This document shows positions 1-9,200 of a DNA stretch of 50,349 nt, in pieces (within the stretch, counting starts at the first letter, position 1; every line of letters starts with the position of its first letter). Source of the stretch: Chitinophagaceae bacterium (GTDB lineage: Bacteria; Bacteroidota; Bacteroidia; Chitinophagales; Chitinophagaceae); contig JANYEP010000253.1 of the NCBI GenBank assembly GCA_025363075.1, forward strand, positions 1 to 50,349, given 5' to 3'. The notes under the pieces are model-generated. The model was not told the DNA's origin. It made no database searches and saw only the letters and a program-made list of their open reading frames with translations. The position numbers and the translations under genes were made by a program.

Positions 1-39
1 AAATTTAAAGCTGGTAAAGAGTTAAGTTCTAAAATCTAA
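1..39 (+). CDS. C-terminal end of an HU-type DNA-binding protein (partial)
   Basis: The first 12 codons in this frame read KFKAGKELSSKI and end at TAA. This matches the usual C-terminal end of HU/IHF proteins (FKAGKxL followed by a short basic tail). The rest of the gene lies outside the window. HU proteins are small dimeric histone-like proteins that bend and compact DNA. A strong terminator follows, so this is the last gene of its transcript. The call rests on a very short segment. Confidence 0.6.
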   Translation, partial: KFKAGKELSSKI

Positions 40-60
40 GTGATTTAAAAGACGTCTTTT

Positions 61-93
61 AAAAAAATCCTTCTAATATGGAAGGATTTTTTT
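61..93 (+). terminator. Rho-independent terminator after the HU-type gene
   Basis: A perfect 10-bp stem (AAAATCCTTC at 64-73, GAAGGATTTT at 81-90) with a 7-nt loop runs into a T tract. It separates the HU tail from the THX gene. Confidence 0.85.
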
Positions 94-132
94 ATGTTCG
101 CAGTTCATTAATTAAAAAACAAACAAAATACA

Positions 133-243
133 ATGGGAAGAGGTGATAAAAAAACAGCAAAAGGAAAAAGATTTAAGGGTTCATTTGGCAAGAGTCGTCC
201 ACACAAAATTGCTGTGAAAAAAGCTGAAGTAAAAGCAGCATAA
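133..243 (+). CDS. 30S ribosomal protein THX
   Basis: A 36-codon gene encodes a very basic peptide that starts MGRGDKKTAKGKRF and contains the GSFGKSRPHK segment. Bacteroidota THX proteins share the MGxGDKKT...GK start and the (T/S)(Y/F)GK.RP core. THX is a small peptide that sits in a pocket of the 30S head and stabilises 16S rRNA there (family knowledge). The gene is flanked by two terminators, so it appears to be transcribed alone. It is short enough to be missed by ordinary gene calling, but the composition and motif leave little doubt. Confidence 0.88.
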   Translation: MGRGDKKTAKGKRFKGSFGKSRPHKIAVKKAEVKAA

Positions 244-266
244 TTCGCAACCGTAAAAACTTATTT

Positions 267-294
267 ATCCCACTTTTTAGTGGGATTTTTTTTG
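267..294 (+). terminator. Terminator after THX
   Basis: The stem ATCCCACT (267-274) / AGTGGGAT (279-286) with a TTTT loop is followed by an eight-T run. Confidence 0.88.
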
Positions 295-310
295 TCATTA
301 CCATAAACAA

Positions 311-350
311 AAAAGGTCGCTCTATAGCTTATCACCATAGAGCAACCTTT
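311..350 (-). terminator. Terminator of the DEAD-box helicase gene
   Basis: The arms AAAGGT-c-GCTCTAT (312-325) and ATAGAGC-a-ACCTTT (337-350) pair with one mismatch. On the minus strand the stem runs into TTTTTTG, so it ends transcription of the helicase gene and faces the THX terminator. Confidence 0.8.
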
Positions 351-374
351 ATTTAATACACTTAAAACACTTTC

Positions 375-1631
375 TTACTTGCCGTAATTTTGTGTCTTTC
401 TTTGTGTTCCACTTTTTTTACTTGAGAAATGATTGTTGCCACCTTGTCCTCCAAAATGCCTTTGGTTATTGGGTTTGGCAATTGTTGATATTTGTGTGGT
501 AACATTTTTTGCAAAAGGATGCTCTGCAATTAAAGGAATCATTTTTCCAATTACCTTTTGAATATCTTTCAATTCGCCTCTTTCTTCTGCATCGCAAAAA
601 CTTATTGAAATACCAGTATTTCCAGCACGTCCAGTTCTTCCAATTCTATGTACATAGGTTTCTGGAACATTGGGTAATTCAAAATTAAATACGTGAGATA
701 AATCATCAATATCAATACCTCTTGCAGCAATATCTGTTGCTACTAAAACCCTAATGGTTCCATCTTTAAAATTGTTTAAAGCATTCTGTCTTGCATTTTG
801 AGATTTGTTGCCGTGTATTGCAGCAGAATGAATATTCACTCTTTGTAAAATCTTTACCACTTTATCTGCACCGTGTTTTGTTCTTGTGAAAACCAATGCA
901 GATTTAATATCTGGATTCTTTAACAAGTGCAATAATAAATCTGGTTTATCGGCTTTGTTTACATAGTACAAGCTTTGCTCAATAGCATCAACAGTACTCG
1001 AAACTGGCGTTACTTCTACCTTAGCAGGATTGGTTAATAATTGGTTTGCTAAACTTTGAATTTCGGGCGGCATCGTTGCACTAAAAAACAGTGTTTGACG
1101 CTTTGCAGGAAGTTTAGTAATTACTTTTTTAACATCGTTAATAAAGCCCATATCTAACATTCTATCTGCTTCGTCCAACACAAATATTTCAAGATGTCTA
1201 AGGTCGATGTAACCTTGTTGCATCAAATCTAATAAACGTCCTGGAGTTGCAATTAAAATATCAACACCTCTGCGTAAAATATTTACTTGATTAAATTGTG
1301 AAACACCACCAAAAATTACTGTGTGAGATAATCGTGTGTGCTTACCATACGCTGCAAAGCTTTCATCAATTTGAATTGCCAACTCTCTTGTTGGTGTTAA
1401 AATCAAAGTACTAATACCACGAGTTGGTGTTTTTTTTGTGTAGAGCAATTGCAAAATTGGAATAGCAAATGCTGCTGTTTTTCCTGTACCTGTTTGGGCA
1501 CAACCAAGTAAGTCTCTTCCTTGTAAAACAAGGGGAATAGATTGGGCTTGAATAGGTGTTGGAGTTGTGTATCCTTCTTCGTTTAATGCCACAAGGATAG
1601 GGGCAATGAGTTCTAAATCTTTAAATGCCAT
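375..1631 (-). CDS. RhlE-type DEAD-box ATP-dependent RNA helicase
   Basis: The 418-residue product has the full helicase core in order: a Q motif ([11 protein letters not shown]), motif I AQTGTGKT, Ia PTRELA, TPGR, motif II DEAD ([13 protein letters not shown]), motif III SAT, and motif [12 protein letters not shown] in the second RecA-like domain. The tail is short, basic and rich in Asn and Gly, as in RhlE/CsdA-like proteins, and lacks an added RNA-binding domain. Such helicases unwind short RNA duplexes during ribosome assembly or mRNA turnover, often in the cold (family knowledge). The gene is monocistronic, with its own terminator and a ~115-nt leader if the candidate -7 box near 1750 is used. 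RhlE is the best subfamily guess, but rhlE paralogues are usual in this phylum, so no symbol is given. Confidence 0.93.
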   Translation of the reverse strand: MAFKDLELIAPILVALNEEGYTTPTPIQAQSIPLVLQGRDLLGCAQTGTGKTAAFAIPILQLLYTKKTPTRGISTLILTPTRELAIQIDESFAAYGKHTRLSHTVIFGGVSQFNQVNILRRGVDILIATPGRLLDLMQQGYIDLRHLEIFVLDEADRMLDMGFINDVKKVITKLPAKRQTLFFSATMPPEIQSLANQLLTNPAKVEVTPVSSTVDAIEQSLYYVNKADKPDLLLHLLKNPDIKSALVFTRTKHGADKVVKILQRVNIHSAAIHGNKSQNARQNALNNFKDGTIRVLVATDIAARGIDIDDLSHVFNFELPNVPETYVHRIGRTGRAGNTGISISFCDAEERGELKDIQKVIGKMIPLIAEHPFAKNVTTQISTIAKPNNQRHFGGQGGNNHFSSKKSGTQRKTQNYGK

Positions 1632-1749
1632 TATAATGGTTTAAAAGTGTGTGAGCTGGAAAGATGTTGTATGTTCTGAATCAGCGAGGGAAAATTATTA
1701 TTACAAACAAAGGGCTTACAACTTGCCTTGTTATTTTGTGAGTAGAGTG

Positions 1750-1757
1750 CAAATGTA
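1750..1757 (-). promoter_or_regulatory. Candidate Bacteroidota -7 box for the helicase gene
   Basis: The minus strand reads TACATTTG, an exact match to the Bacteroidota -7 consensus TAnnTTTG. No convincing TTG element is present 19 nt upstream, so this is a weak call. It would give a 5' leader of about 115 nt. Confidence 0.35.
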
Positions 1758-1870
1758 GGGAATTAGAATTTAATGTTTTTTTTGACACATTAATTTATAT
1801 GAGTATAAAAACAAAACTAAATTTTATAGTTATATAAATACTAATTAATTTAGCGTTAAATTTTACTTTT

Positions 1871-2305
1871 ATGAATCAAGAAACTTTATATCAATCTGCT
1901 TATAATGGAACTAAAGGTTTTACACAGCAAGACGTTAAAACAGCTAATGCCACTGGATTTGGTGCAGCAGCTGACGATTTTATGGAACGAGGAATTGACC
2001 TCAACGAAATGCTGATACGCAACAAACCTGCTACTTATTTTTTTAGAATGAATAGTAATGCAATGGAAAGTTCTGGTATTTTCAGTGGCGATGTTTTAGT
2101 TGTGGACAGAAGTATTAAAGCAACAAATAATGCTATAATTGTTGCAGCAGTTAATGGGGAATTATTTGTTAGGCGTTATAACCAGAGTTTCAAAAAAGCA
2201 GTTTTAAGTGCCGATAATAAAAGGTTTCGAGACATTGTAATAGATGAATTTTCACAGTTTCAATGTTGGGGAATTGTTACTTATGTTATTCATCAATTGC
2301 ATTAA
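1871..2305 (+). CDS. umuD: UmuD-like S24 protein with a degenerate protease active site
   Basis: The 144-residue product aligns without gaps to E. coli UmuD at a constant offset of +4 (shared IDLNxxLI, ATYF, VDxxI, AAVxGE). UmuD normally cleaves itself between Cys24 and Gly25 with a Ser60/Lys97 dyad, and the cleaved dimer joins UmuC as polymerase V. Here the matching positions are Thr28-Gly29, Ala64 (sequence NSNAMESSG in place of the usual SGDSM) and Arg101 (FVRRY in place of TVKKL). Both catalytic residues and the P1 residue are therefore changed while the fold-defining residues remain. The gene lies 7 nt before the likely start of umuC. Family membership is clear; loss of self-cleavage is inference from the residues. 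Confidence 0.88.
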   Translation: MNQETLYQSAYNGTKGFTQQDVKTANATGFGAAADDFMERGIDLNEMLIRNKPATYFFRMNSNAMESSGIFSGDVLVVDRSIKATNNAIIVAAVNGELFVRRYNQSFKKAVLSADNKRFRDIVIDEFSQFQCWGIVTYVIHQLH

Positions 2306-2312
2306 TTTATTG

Positions 2313-3593
2313 ATGATAGCCATAGTAGATTGTAATAGTTTTTATTGTTCTTGCGAAAGATTGTTTCGACCTGATTTAGAGAACAAACCAGTTGTTGTGC
2401 TAAGCAACAATGATGGTTGCATTATTTCAAGAAGCGATGAAGCAAAAGCTTTGGGTGTTGGAATGGCTGGGCCATACTTTAAAGCAAAGCCAATTATTGA
2501 AGCAAATAATGTTGCGGTCTTTTCTTCTAATTATAATTTATATGGCGATTTAAGTTGGCGTGTGATGGAAACACTTAGAATAATGTTTAGCCAAAATAAT
2601 GTAGAAGTATATAGTGTTGATGAAGCTTTTATAAATTTAGATATAATTCCATTGGAACAAATTGAAGATGTTGCACTGCAAATAAAAAATACTGTTGAAC
2701 AATGGACAGGTATTAAAGTTTCTGTGGGAATTGCTGCAACAAAAGTGCTTGCAAAAGTTGCCAATAGATTATCTAAAAAAAATAAAGCAATAACAAATTG
2801 CATAATGGTTTTAAATACCAAAGAAAAAGTTGATGCTGCATTAAAACAAACTTCAATAGATGCAGTGTGGGGCATTGGTTTTAGCTATGCTGAAAAACTA
2901 TTGAAATACAATATCAACACGGCTTACGACCTTAGTAAAAAAGATATTACTTGGGCTAAAAAACACTTAGGTGGCGTTATTGGCATTAGGCTTATTCAAG
3001 AATTAAAAGGCATTAGAAGCATTCAAATGAAAGATGAATTACTTAATAAAAAAATGATAATGACAACAAGAATGTTTGGTGCAGCAGTTACCGATATTAA
3101 AAGTATTAAAGAAGCTGTTGCAACATACGCATCAAGAGCTGCTGAAAAGCTAAGAAGACAAAGTTGTGCAGCTAAAACTATCAGTGTTTTTTTAGTTGCA
3201 AAACAGGAGTCTCACAACGCAAGTTTTAATAGAGGCACAACTATCAATACATATACAACATTGCCAGTAGCAACATCATTAACACATCAACTTATTAAAC
3301 CAGCAATTGAACTTGTTGAACGATTATTTGAACAAGGAATGGTTTATAAAAAAGCTGGTGTAATGCTTAGTGACATTGTACTTGACACTTCTATACAAGG
3401 CAATTTATTTTTATCGGAGACTAAAAATAAAACAAGATTTTTGATGGATGTAATGGATAATATTAATTTTAGTCAAAGAGGTGATGTACTAAAATTTGCA
3501 GCATCTGGCACAACAAGAAACTGGAAAATGCAACAAAATTTTCATAGTCCTAAATACACAAGTAGATGGGATGATTTATGTGTTGTTAAATAA
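2313..3593 (+). CDS. umuC: UmuC, Y-family DNA polymerase V catalytic subunit
   Basis: The product is 426 residues from the ATG at 2313, which gives the family start MIAIVDCNSFYCSCE. An ATG at 2244 in the same frame would add 23 residues overlapping umuD and is unlikely. Catalytic carboxylates are visible: Asp6 in the first strand, and Asp103 and Glu104 in YSVDEAF. KPVVVLSNNDGC, the helix-hairpin-helix segment VWGIG and the C-terminal YTSRWDDL region match UmuC along its full length (E. coli UmuC is 422). QGNLFL near the C-terminus resembles a beta-clamp binding motif. The enzyme copies across damaged DNA at the cost of mutations. It is probably cotranscribed with the umuD-like gene. Nothing suggests that umuC itself is damaged. 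Confidence 0.95.
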   Translation: MIAIVDCNSFYCSCERLFRPDLENKPVVVLSNNDGCIISRSDEAKALGVGMAGPYFKAKPIIEANNVAVFSSNYNLYGDLSWRVMETLRIMFSQNNVEVYSVDEAFINLDIIPLEQIEDVALQIKNTVEQWTGIKVSVGIAATKVLAKVANRLSKKNKAITNCIMVLNTKEKVDAALKQTSIDAVWGIGFSYAEKLLKYNINTAYDLSKKDITWAKKHLGGVIGIRLIQELKGIRSIQMKDELLNKKMIMTTRMFGAAVTDIKSIKEAVATYASRAAEKLRRQSCAAKTISVFLVAKQESHNASFNRGTTINTYTTLPVATSLTHQLIKPAIELVERLFEQGMVYKKAGVMLSDIVLDTSIQGNLFLSETKNKTRFLMDVMDNINFSQRGDVLKFAASGTTRNWKMQQNFHSPKYTSRWDDLCVVK

Positions 3594-3595
3594 AC

Positions 3596-4252
3596 CTAAT
3601 CACTCTTGCCAGTTAGCATTGGCACAAAAGAAAATAGCTCAAATTTTTCTTCCTCATAAGTTCCGTCTTCATTTTTTGTAATGCGAAGCATACGTTGATT
3701 TTCGCCTTCATCAACAGGAATAACCATTACACCAGCAACCTTTAGTTGCTCCATTAATTTTGGTGGGATAAATGGTGCTGCTGCTGTAATAATTACTTTA
3801 TCAAATGGTGCAAATGTTGGCAATCCTGCAAAGCCATCTCCATAGAAAAATTTAAGGTTCGGATATTTATTTTTAAAGATGAAATTCTTATTTTCATAAA
3901 ACAATTTTTTTTGCCTTTCTATGGTAAAAACCCTTGCACCAATATGTGCCAGCACTGTTGCCTGATACACGCTACCAGTGCCTACTTCAAGCACTTTATG
4001 ACCTCTTTGTATATTTAGTAATTGTGTTTGAAAAGCAACTGTGTAAGGCTGAGAAATTGTTTGCTCTGCTCCTATTTGCAAAGCCACATCATCATAGGCT
4101 TTTGCGTCAAAAACAGTATCAACAAAAAAATGTCGTGGAATGGTATTTATGGCATCCAGCACATTACTATCTGTTATGCCTTTTTCTTTTAAAATCTGTA
4201 TTAACTGTTTTCTTCTGCCAACATCTTTAAACGTATCGGTAAATCTTTTCAT
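3596..4252 (-). CDS. pcm: Protein-L-isoaspartate O-methyltransferase
   Basis: The product is 218 residues from the ATG at 4252 (MKRFTDTFKD). An upstream ATG at 4318 would add 22 hydrophobic residues not typical of this cytoplasmic enzyme. It uses SAM to methylate isoaspartyl residues in aged proteins, starting their repair. Visible signatures are IPRHFFVD, the QTISQPYTVAFQTQLL segment and SAM motif I. Motif I reads EVGTGSVYQATVLA where the family normally has GTGSGYQ: a Val (codon GTG) replaces the third glycine, next to the SAM site. The gene converges on umuC with only 2 nt between the stop codons, so the two transcripts must overlap or end inside the neighbouring gene. Confidence 0.92.
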   Translation of the reverse strand: MKRFTDTFKDVGRRKQLIQILKEKGITDSNVLDAINTIPRHFFVDTVFDAKAYDDVALQIGAEQTISQPYTVAFQTQLLNIQRGHKVLEVGTGSVYQATVLAHIGARVFTIERQKKLFYENKNFIFKNKYPNLKFFYGDGFAGLPTFAPFDKVIITAAAPFIPPKLMEQLKVAGVMVIPVDEGENQRMLRITKNEDGTYEEEKFELFSFVPMLTGKSD

Positions 4253-4331
4253 CAAATCAAAAATAACTACTATGTAATTCGCAATAGTTATTGTGAAAAA
4301 TATAAATTGATAATTCAATTTTCAACAAATA

Positions 4332-4360
4332 AAAATGCCCTGCAATTAGCAAGGCATTTT
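4332..4360 (-). terminator. Terminator of the susCD operon
   Basis: AAAATGCC (4332-4339) pairs with GGCATTTT (4353-4360), and the stem is extended by TGC/GCA with a small bulge. On the minus strand it is followed by a T-rich stretch. It lies just downstream of the SusD-like gene. Confidence 0.75.
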
Positions 4361-4383
4361 ATTAAGAACAATATTTTATTTTT

Positions 4384-6240
4384 TTAATAGTTAGGATTTT
4401 GCGTAAGGTTAATATTAGCACCAAGCGAAGACTGGGGAATTGGGAACAATTCAGACTTATTTAACATAAAGTTCTTTGCAAAAAAATCAGCCATTTTATC
4501 TTTAATATCCCAGGAATTAGATGAATTTGCATCAAACCAATTTTTTTTGCTAGTTCCTGCGGGTGTTGATGTTGGCGAAGCTGCATAAAATGAATTTGCC
4601 CATATTGTCTTATCATCAGCAATAGTTCCATTTTTGTAATACATAGCTTTTGGTAAAGTAATTAAACCGCCATAAGGACCAACTCCAACAGGCAAAGTAG
4701 GTGCAGTACCCACCATAGCTGATAACCAATTTCGTGTTTGGTCAAGATTTGTTTTTAATAGATTCCATCTTATTAAATCATATTTTCTAATACCCTCGCC
4801 ACCCAGTTCCTTACTTCTTTCTTGTGTAAGCATTGTAAAGAAATCAGTTTTACTTAAACCACTTGGTATATCAACAGTCGCATCTGGCGTTGTAATTTGT
4901 TTCCCATGCCCTCTTCTTACAACTTTATTAACTGCCTCATAAGCTGCAGTGGTTGGTCCATTCAATTCGTTTTCTGATTCTGCAAACATTAATAATACAT
5001 CTGAGTAGCGAAGAATTTGCCATTTTAAGCCGGAATAATTAATAGTATAATCAGAAGCAGCAAGTGCTGGTGTAAGCCAGTCTCTTCTATACTTTCCATC
5101 ATTCATTGCAATATGTGTGTTACCAGTTTTTGTTACACCATCAGCGTTAACAGTATAGGGAGCACAAACAACATCCCTCCTTAAATCCAGCGAATCAAAA
5201 AGATAAAAATAAGTTGGTAATATTAACACCGAAGCATTGCCAGTAGTGCCCATTTTAGGACCATTATAATAGCCAAGTTTTGTGTCTGCAATTGATTTTT
5301 TACCAATTCCTGTTACTTGAAACATCAATTCACCATCTGGGTCAGCGATAGCATGTGAACCAACTTGGTCTTTCCAAAGGCTTTTATAACTTGGGTTTAA
5401 GCTATGCTGATTGCTCAAGATAATATCATTACATTCATCTCTTGCAATTTGATAATAAGTTAAATAATCACTTCGTCTTTCCATAATTTTAGAAGATTGA
5501 CGTAGAGAATAACCACCCATAAACAATGCAATTTTTGCTCTTAAAGCTTTAGCTGTCCCTTTAGTTAACCTTTCGTCTATTCGGTCTCCAATAGATGCCA
5601 AATCATTCCTCCAAGGCATTAGGTTTTCAGCAGTTAGTAAGTCATTTAAAATATGCACATATAAGGTATCTCTATTTACTCTAAAAGGAAATGGATTTGC
5701 CTGAGCTAAAGTATAAGCTGGTTGAAAATCCGCTGGTAAATCTCCCCAGTTTCTAATAGCCTCAAAATAAAATTGTGACCGCAGCGTTAGTACTTCTCCT
5801 AACATTCTTTGTAATTGCTTTTTTTGCTGCAAGGTACCATTTTTGTACATAGCCATTTGTGGTATCTGGTCAATGCATATATTAGCATAATCAATACCTT
5901 GAAAAAGTTGAGTCCAAGGATTTATAATCTCGGTGTTATTAGAAGTTGTAGCGTAATTATCAATTTCATATCTACCACCAATACCACTTTTAGGTCCCAT
6001 TTCTTCATCATTATCAAGTGTATAATAAAGACTCAAACGAATGCCATAACCAGCATCACCTGTAAGTCTATTATATACACCAGCTAAGGCTTCTAACGTA
6101 GTGGGCACGTCCACAAATACAAAATTTGGGCCCACCTGAGTTATAGGCTGTTGGTCTAAAAATTTTTTGCAACTTGACACTCCTAAAGCAATAAAAATAA
6201 TTGCAAAAAAGAGTTTTGTTTTAAAGTTTATAAGTTTCAT
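4384..6240 (-). CDS. SusD/RagB family nutrient-binding outer-membrane lipoprotein
   Basis: The 618-residue product starts with a lipoprotein signal (hydrophobic stretch then GVSSCKKFLDQQP), with lipidation expected at Cys24. The KFLDQQP start, the TPR-like helical N-terminal half (LRSQFYFEAIRNWGDLP) and the C-terminal RSKELGGEGIRKYDLIRWN segment are hallmarks of SusD-type proteins. SusD proteins form a lid over the SusC channel and hold glycans or other large solutes at the cell surface (family knowledge). The gene lies 20 nt after the SusC-like gene and is followed by a terminator, so it is the second gene of a two-gene operon. The substrate cannot be read from sequence, and no degradative enzyme is encoded beside it. 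Confidence 0.95.
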   Translation of the reverse strand: MKLINFKTKLFFAIIFIALGVSSCKKFLDQQPITQVGPNFVFVDVPTTLEALAGVYNRLTGDAGYGIRLSLYYTLDNDEEMGPKSGIGGRYEIDNYATTSNNTEIINPWTQLFQGIDYANICIDQIPQMAMYKNGTLQQKKQLQRMLGEVLTLRSQFYFEAIRNWGDLPADFQPAYTLAQANPFPFRVNRDTLYVHILNDLLTAENLMPWRNDLASIGDRIDERLTKGTAKALRAKIALFMGGYSLRQSSKIMERRSDYLTYYQIARDECNDIILSNQHSLNPSYKSLWKDQVGSHAIADPDGELMFQVTGIGKKSIADTKLGYYNGPKMGTTGNASVLILPTYFYLFDSLDLRRDVVCAPYTVNADGVTKTGNTHIAMNDGKYRRDWLTPALAASDYTINYSGLKWQILRYSDVLLMFAESENELNGPTTAAYEAVNKVVRRGHGKQITTPDATVDIPSGLSKTDFFTMLTQERSKELGGEGIRKYDLIRWNLLKTNLDQTRNWLSAMVGTAPTLPVGVGPYGGLITLPKAMYYKNGTIADDKTIWANSFYAASPTSTPAGTSKKNWFDANSSNSWDIKDKMADFFAKNFMLNKSELFPIPQSSLGANINLTQNPNY

Positions 6241-6260
6241 TTTATTAATTTTTTGAATAA

Positions 6261-9200
6261 TTAAAATCCTACATTGATACCAAAAATGATTGAACGACTT
6301 TTAGGGTACGCTGAATAATCTAAATTGGGTGTAAGTGGGTTTTTTCCAACACTCACCTCTGGATCATACCCAGTATATTTGGTAAATACTTTTAAGTTGT
6401 TTCCAGTAATATATATTCTTAATTTACTGATGTGCAATCTTGCCAAGCTTTTAAGAGGTAATGAATACCCAACAGTAATATTATTTATTCTTATAAATGA
6501 ACCGTCTTCAATTGCCCAAGAATGTGTTAAAAAATCTGTTCCGTCGTGCGTTGGTTTCCAAATTTTTGCGTTTGAATTTACTGCAGCTAATTGATTTATA
6601 TCAGTAATTAAATTACCGCTATTATCAATAGTTCTAAATCTATCAGACATAACTGATAAAAGATTGGCATTAGGTGTGTAATTATTGGTATTTTCGATTT
6701 TGTTGGCGTTATAAATCTGTCCTCCATAAGAAAAATTAATGAAAACACTTGCATCAAAATTTTTATAAGAAAATTGCTGATTAATACCACCCGTAAATTT
6801 AGGAGTTGGATTGCCAATGATTTTCCTGTCACTAAAATTAATAGTATCGTTACCATCTAAGTCTTTAAATTTTATATCACCTGGCTGCACAGGACGAGTG
6901 CTACTTTGAAGACTTGATATCACTACACCAGGTTTTAAAGGGTATAATCCTTTACTAAAGTCATAAGGTAAAAAATCATTAGTTGTATAGAACCCGTCTG
7001 TAACAAATCCATACATTGAGCCAACTGGCGAACCAATTTGTTCAATATAATCAGAAGGATTAGGTTTAGGAGCCCAACTTGCAGCAGGCGAAAAATATTG
7101 CATATTTCTACCTAAGGCAGTTATTTCGTTTTTATTAAATGAGATGTTGAAATTAGCATTCCAATTAAAACCATTTCTTTTTTGTATGATAGCAGCATTC
7201 ACTTGAATTTCAACACCCTTATTGGTTGTTTTACCAATATTTTGCTGTTGGGTACTGTAACCATAGGTATCTGCAATGGGAACATTCAATAATAGATCAC
7301 TTGAGTGATTGGTGTAATAATCCATACTAATTTCCAAACGTTTTTTAAATAAGGTTATATCAAAACCAACATTTTGGGAAATAAGCGACTCCCATTTTAA
7401 TTTTTCATTAACTAACCCACTTGGAATATATGCTGTAATAGGTTGATTACCTATGCCATAATAAACAGGAGTACCACCACTATTGAGGTTTGCAAATGTG
7501 GTGAAGTATAAATAATCATCTATACGTGCATTACCATTTTCACCATAGCTTGCACGAAGCTTTAAATCATTAATAAATTTAACTTTAAAGAATTTTTCAT
7601 TTGAAACTCTCCATCCAACTGACGCTGAGGGAAAATAACCCCAACGTTGTTCAGGAGCAAATTTTGAAGAACCGTCCGCTCTCAAGATAAAACTAAACAT
7701 ATACTTTTTGTCATATGAATACTTTAATTGTCCAAAGAATGAAGCTAAAGTTGCTCTTCTCTTAATTATAGTAGGATAACCTGTAGCCTGAATGCTATCA
7801 TTAAGCGATGCGTGAACAGATGCATCAGCACCTAATCCTCTTGGAATATTAGTATATAAATTTCCATTAATTGTCGTACTTAAATCTGTTGTTTCTTCTC
7901 CAAGTAAGGCATCAATATCGTGTTTGTTATGAAAGTTTTTTAACGAATAAATCAGCACATTTGAATTAGTGAATGAAACCTTTTTTGTGCTATCAAACTC
8001 TAATATTGGCTTTTTACCATTTTGACTAAATGAATAGGGAGTTAATGAGTCACTAAATTGACGATCTTGTAGTAAACTTGTTTCATAGCCTATAGTTGAT
8101 TTAAAGCTTAAGTGGCTATTTATTGTATAAACTACATTAAATGATAGATTTAGGTTATTAGTTGTTTGTTTTCTATATTCATTGTTGGCAAGTTTTATGG
8201 GATTTATAAGTAATAGCCCATTTCCTGGATCTGGATAGTCATCGTTAACATCATCTGGTGTTTCGCCTGGTTTTAGGTATGGACGATATTTGATTGATTG
8301 CCTTAATCTGCTAAATGATGCATTTTCTGTAGTAGAACCTACCGATGAAGTACCAACACCATAAACATTTTGGTTTAAATATCTAGCAGTACCTCCAATT
8401 CTAATTTTTTCAGCTAATTTATGTTCTACTCTGAAATTAAGTAAATTTTTATTAAGACCAGAATTTATAACAATATTTTTATCATTTTGGTAAGTGTAAC
8501 TTCCATAATAATTTGTCTTTTTATTACCTCCACTTAAGCCAATATTGTGTTGTTGAGAAAAACCGCTAAGTGCCATTACCTTCTTTTGCCAATTAACTGG
8601 TGCTGCTTGCGTATAGTTTTCTAATGTATCCCAAGTGCTGCCATAATTTGTACGAAAAGTAGATAATCCATTAACACTAATTGCCCTTTCATATTGATTC
8701 ATAACAAAATCATATGGACCTAATACATCAAGGGTTTTAGGTAACGTTTTGAATGCTACATAAGTATTATAAGTTACTCTCAATTTACCAGACTTGCCAG
8801 ATTTTGTAGTAATAACAATTACACCATTCGCACCTCTTGCACCATAAATTGCGGTTGCTGCTGCATCTTTTAAAACTGTAATATCTTGCACATCCTGTAA
8901 GGCTATATTGCTTAATCCATTTTCTACAATTACACCATCAACAACATATAATGGGGAATTATCGCCTGTAATAGAGCCGCCACCACGAACCTTAATTGTA
9001 ATTTGTGCATCAGGACTTCCTTCAGCACTAGTGGCAGTTACACCAGCTAATCTTCCGTTTAATGCTTCTCCAATATTTGTAACTGGAATGTCTTTTAAAT
9101 CTTTAGCACCTACGGTAGAAAGTGAAGCAATAGCTTCCTTTTTCTTGATTGGATTACCATAACTGGTTTGAACCATCACCTCGCCTTCATCTTTTATATC

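Noticed and set aside
2244-2312. Extended N-terminus of UmuC starting inside umuD
   Set aside because: The added residues have no counterpart in the family, whereas the ATG at 2313 gives the conserved MIAIVDCNSF start.
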